7,502 nucleotides of DNA, taken from the NCBI GenBank assembly GCA_020438245.1, contig JAGQUY010000003.1, positions 1-7,502 on the forward strand, given 5' to 3'. This document shows positions 5,702 through 7,502 of the stretch, piece after piece. The DNA is from Bacteroidota bacterium. GTDB taxonomy: Bacteria; CLD3; SB21. The notes beneath the pieces are model-generated. The model was not told the DNA's origin, did no database searches, and was given only the letters and a program-made list of their open reading frames with translations. Positions within the stretch are counted from its first letter, which is position 1, and each line of letters opens with the position of its first letter. A program made the position numbers and the translations under genes.

Positions 5702-7143
5702 CAGTATGCTTTGGCGAACAATACCTGAGTTGTGGTTTTCTTGCCGGTAAAGATACAAACGCCTTCTGTGCCGGATTGATCAACCGGAATACAACGGATG
5801 GTGGCTTTAGTTTCGTCTTTGATTCTGGCCTCGTCCTCCGAGGATCCTGCCCAAAAACATCGGGCAAAACCTTCTTCCTTCTCCATCAACTCCTTCAGTC
5901 GATCATAATTTTCTACATCGAAGATATTCGCATCCCGGAATAGTTTCGCACGATCATACAAATTCTTCTGGATATCGGCCAGCAGCTTGACAATGCCGCT
6001 CGCGGCACCTCCCATTGCCATCGTAACTTTTTCAGAACGGTCCGGTTTGTCCCGACGGGCGCAAACGACGTTTCCGGCTGCAAGATCCTTTGGTCCGATT
6101 TCGACGCGGACGGGAATGCCCTTCAATTCCCATTCGTTGAACTTCCATCCCGGGCGGTATTGATCCCGATCGTCAATGTGAACCCGAACGCTTTCCGCAG
6201 AAAGTGCCGCCTTGAGTTTTTGTGCAGCTTCGACTGTCTGCGTTTTTTCATCAACATCTTTGAATATGGGTACAATGACCACTTGCGTTGGCGCCAGTTT
6301 TGGCGGCAATACGAGCCCGTTGTCATCGCTGTGTGCCATGATCAGGGCACCAACAAGACGTGTACTCACTCCCCAACTGGTCGCCCAGACATACTGGAGA
6401 TCACTCTTCTCATCCTGAAATTGAACTTCAAAGGCCTTGGCAAAATTCTGCCCCAAGTTATGCGAGGTTCCGGCTTGTAGCGCTTTTTTATCCTGCATCA
6501 TGGCTTCGATGCAATAGGTATGCAGCGCGCCGGCAAATTTCTCCGATTCCGTCTTCTTTCCGTGGAATACCGGAATTGCCATGTAGTCTTCCGCAAAATG
6601 CCTGTATATCTCCAGAATCTTGAGAGCTTCTTGTTCGGCTTCTTCGTACGTTGCGTGAGCGGTGTGGCCTTCCTGCCAAAGGAATTCCGTAGTGCGCAGG
6701 AATAACCTCGTCCTCATCTCCCATCGAACCACGTTGGCCCATTGATTGATCAGAATCGGCAGATCCCGATAGGAGTGAATCCACTTCTTATACATACTCC
6801 AGATAATCGTTTCCGAGGTTGGGCGGACATACAAATTCTCTTCCAGCTTCTTTCCACCGCCATGAGTGACAACAGCGCACTCGGGTGAAAATCCTTCGAC
6901 ATGTTCTTTTTCCTTCATCATGAAGCTTTCCGGTATGAAGAGCGGAAAATATGCATTCACATGACCGGTATCTTTGAACATACCATCGAGCGCTTTCTGA
7001 ATATTTTCCCAAATTGCATAACCGTTAGGCCGTATGATCATACATCCTTTAACGGGGGCATAGTCGGCCAACTGGGCCTGTAGCACCACATCTAAATACC
7101 ACTGAGCGTAGTCGTCTGCTCGTTTGGTAATTCGTTCAGCCAT
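5701..7143 (-). CDS. proS: Prolyl-tRNA synthetase, archaeal/eukaryotic (short) type
   Basis: A class II aminoacyl-tRNA synthetase of 480 residues that charges tRNA-Pro with proline. It is the short form without the editing (INS) domain found in E. coli-type ProRS, and instead has the extra C-terminal domain of the archaeal/eukaryotic type. Visible parts: PLFIPESF (67-74), RPTSETIIWSMYKKW (107-121), class II motif 2 around VRWEMRTRLFLRTTEF (139-154), motif 3 with GVSTRLVGALIMAHSDDNG (258-276), the anticodon-binding domain from about residue 285 to 400, and a C-terminal domain ending FAKAY. Several zinc-binding cysteines of archaeal homologues are replaced there (WAGSSEDE, CIFTG), as is common in bacterial members. 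I chose ATG 7143, which begins MAERITKRADDYAQWY and has GGAGA five bases upstream; an earlier in-frame start at 7203 would run through tRNA-Arg. Probably transcribed from beyond the tRNA genes. Confidence 0.96.
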   Translation of the reverse strand: MAERITKRADDYAQWYLDVVLQAQLADYAPVKGCMIIRPNGYAIWENIQKALDGMFKDTGHVNAYFPLFIPESFMMKEKEHVEGFSPECAVVTHGGGKKLEENLYVRPTSETIIWSMYKKWIHSYRDLPILINQWANVVRWEMRTRLFLRTTEFLWQEGHTAHATYEEAEQEALKILEIYRHFAEDYMAIPVFHGKKTESEKFAGALHTYCIEAMMQDKKALQAGTSHNLGQNFAKAFEVQFQDEKSDLQYVWATSWGVSTRLVGALIMAHSDDNGLVLPPKLAPTQVVIVPIFKDVDEKTQTVEAAQKLKAALSAESVRVHIDDRDQYRPGWKFNEWELKGIPVRVEIGPKDLAAGNVVCARRDKPDRSEKVTMAMGGAASGIVKLLADIQKNLYDRAKLFRDANIFDVENYDRLKELMEKEEGFARCFWAGSSEDEARIKDETKATIRCIPVDQSGTEGVCIFTGKKTTTQVLFAKAY

Positions 7144-7147
7144 AAAA

Positions 7148-7152
7148 TCTCC
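7148..7152 (-). promoter_or_regulatory. Ribosome-binding site of proS
   Basis: On the minus strand GGAGA lies here, with GGAG five bases from the ATG at 7143. It settles the proS start against the in-frame upstream codon inside the tRNA-Arg gene. Confidence 0.7.
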
Positions 7153-7178
7153 ATGTTCCAGACGTTTTTGACTAACTG

Positions 7179-7252
7179 TGCGCCCGGCGGGGGTCGAACC
7201 CACAACCTTCGGCTTCGGAGGCCGACACTCTATCCAATTGAGCTACGGGCGC
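7179..7252 (-). tRNA. tRNA-Arg (anticodon CCG)
   Basis: A complete 74-base cloverleaf. The acceptor stem is GCGCCCG/CGGGCGC with discriminator A at 7179. The D stem is GCTC/GAGT, the anticodon stem TCGGC/GCCGA encloses the loop CTCCGAA, and the T arm is GTGGG-TTCGACC-CCCGC. The anticodon CCG (7218-7216) reads the arginine codon CGG. The terminal CCA is not encoded; CA follows the discriminator. The gene ends 35 bases before the proS start codon. Confidence 0.96.
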
Positions 7253-7307
7253 GTACCCAGCCACGCCGTTCATCGTCGACCAATGAGCCGGCCTGCCGCT
7301 GAAAAAG

Positions 7308-7391
7308 TGCCCACGACAGGACTCGAACCTGTACGCCGTTTCCGGCACTGGTCCCTCAAACCAGCCTGTCTACCAATTCCAGCACGTGGGC
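7308..7391 (-). tRNA. tRNA-Leu (anticodon GAG)
   Basis: A complete 84-base class II tRNA. The acceptor stem is GCCCACG/CGTGGGC with discriminator A. The anticodon stem CTGGT/ACCAG encloses TTGAGGG, giving anticodon GAG (7357-7355) for CUC/CUU codons. The long variable arm forms GCCG-GAAA-CGGC, capped by a GNRA-type loop, and the T arm is ACAGG-TTCGAGT-CCTGT. CCA is not encoded. Confidence 0.96.
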
Positions 7392-7431
7392 ATTGTCGGG
7401 CCGAAAACCGTACCCACGGGTCGGGCCATCA

Positions 7432-7502
7432 TGCTCGAGGAGGGACTCGAACCCTCACGGGGTTACCCCCACAGGATCCTGAATCCTGCGCGTCTACCAA
7501 TT
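7432..7502 (-). tRNA. tRNA-Leu (anticodon CAG), 5' end outside window
   Basis: The 3' 71 bases of a class II tRNA. The anticodon stem CAGGA/TCCTG encloses TTCAGGA, giving anticodon CAG (7481-7479) for the leucine codon CUG. The variable arm is GGGG-GTAA-CCCC, the T arm GAGGG-TTCGAGT-CCCTC, and the 3' acceptor strand CTCGAGC with discriminator A at 7432. CCA is not encoded. The 5' acceptor strand and part of the D arm lie beyond the window. It is 40 bases from the next tRNA-Leu, so the tRNAs are probably cotranscribed. Confidence 0.93.

Noticed and set aside
7144..7203. Upstream extension of proS beginning MGSTPAGRTV
   Set aside because: It would run into the tRNA-Arg gene, and a well-spaced Shine-Dalgarno marks ATG 7143 as the start.
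7395..7427. Direct repeat GTCGGGCC at 7395-7402 and 7420-7427 between the two tRNA-Leu genes
   Set aside because: Two eight-base copies in a GC-rich spacer could be chance. No attachment-site core, integrase or other mobile element mark accompanies them.
7179..7502. tRNA cluster as an integration site for a genomic island
   Set aside because: No duplicated tRNA 3' end, integrase or foreign-looking gene is visible nearby. The neighbours are housekeeping genes.

Overview
The window reads as ordinary chromosomal DNA of a Gram-negative (lipid A-making) bacterium with roughly balanced base composition. Three traits point to the FCB superphylum (Bacteroidota, Ignavibacteria, Calditrichota, Marinimicrobia and relatives): the LpxH looks like Bacteroidota-type LpxH, the ProRS is the short archaeal/eukaryotic-type enzyme common there, and the ribosomal protein S1 gene has no Shine-Dalgarno sequence and a promoter whose -7 box resembles TAnnTTTG. 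This placement is inference. I see no mobile element, CRISPR array, phage gene or toxin/defence system.

Plus strand, 1-2315: the 3' end of a sensor histidine kinase gene, then lpxH (lipid A synthesis), then an exported protein that appears to join an MlaC-like N-terminal half to a C-terminal DUF3047 domain. Kinase stop and lpxH start abut, and lpxH overlaps the next gene by 4 bases (GTGA), so the three very probably form one operon with a cell-envelope theme.

Plus strand, 2316-4945: a 208-base gap holds a possible weak terminator, a good promoter candidate (TTGCAT, 17 bases, TATATT) and a leader able to form three successive hairpins before rpsA. rpsA encodes a six-domain ribosomal protein S1. 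It is followed by a strong intrinsic terminator whose T-run ends exactly where rnhB (RNase HII) begins, leaving no room for a conventional ribosome-binding site.

Minus strand, 7502-4940: reading in the gene direction, a partial tRNA-Leu(CAG), tRNA-Leu(GAG), tRNA-Arg(CCG), proS and an alpha/beta hydrolase. proS starts 35 bases after tRNA-Arg, and the hydrolase start overlaps the proS stop (TGATG). This looks like one mixed tRNA/mRNA transcription unit. It converges on rnhB, and the two genes share the palindromic end TTATAA.

The points most worth a second look are the MlaC-like/DUF3047 fusion beside lpxH, the structured S1 leader, and the terminator fused to the rnhB start. There is no clear undescribed multi-gene system here.
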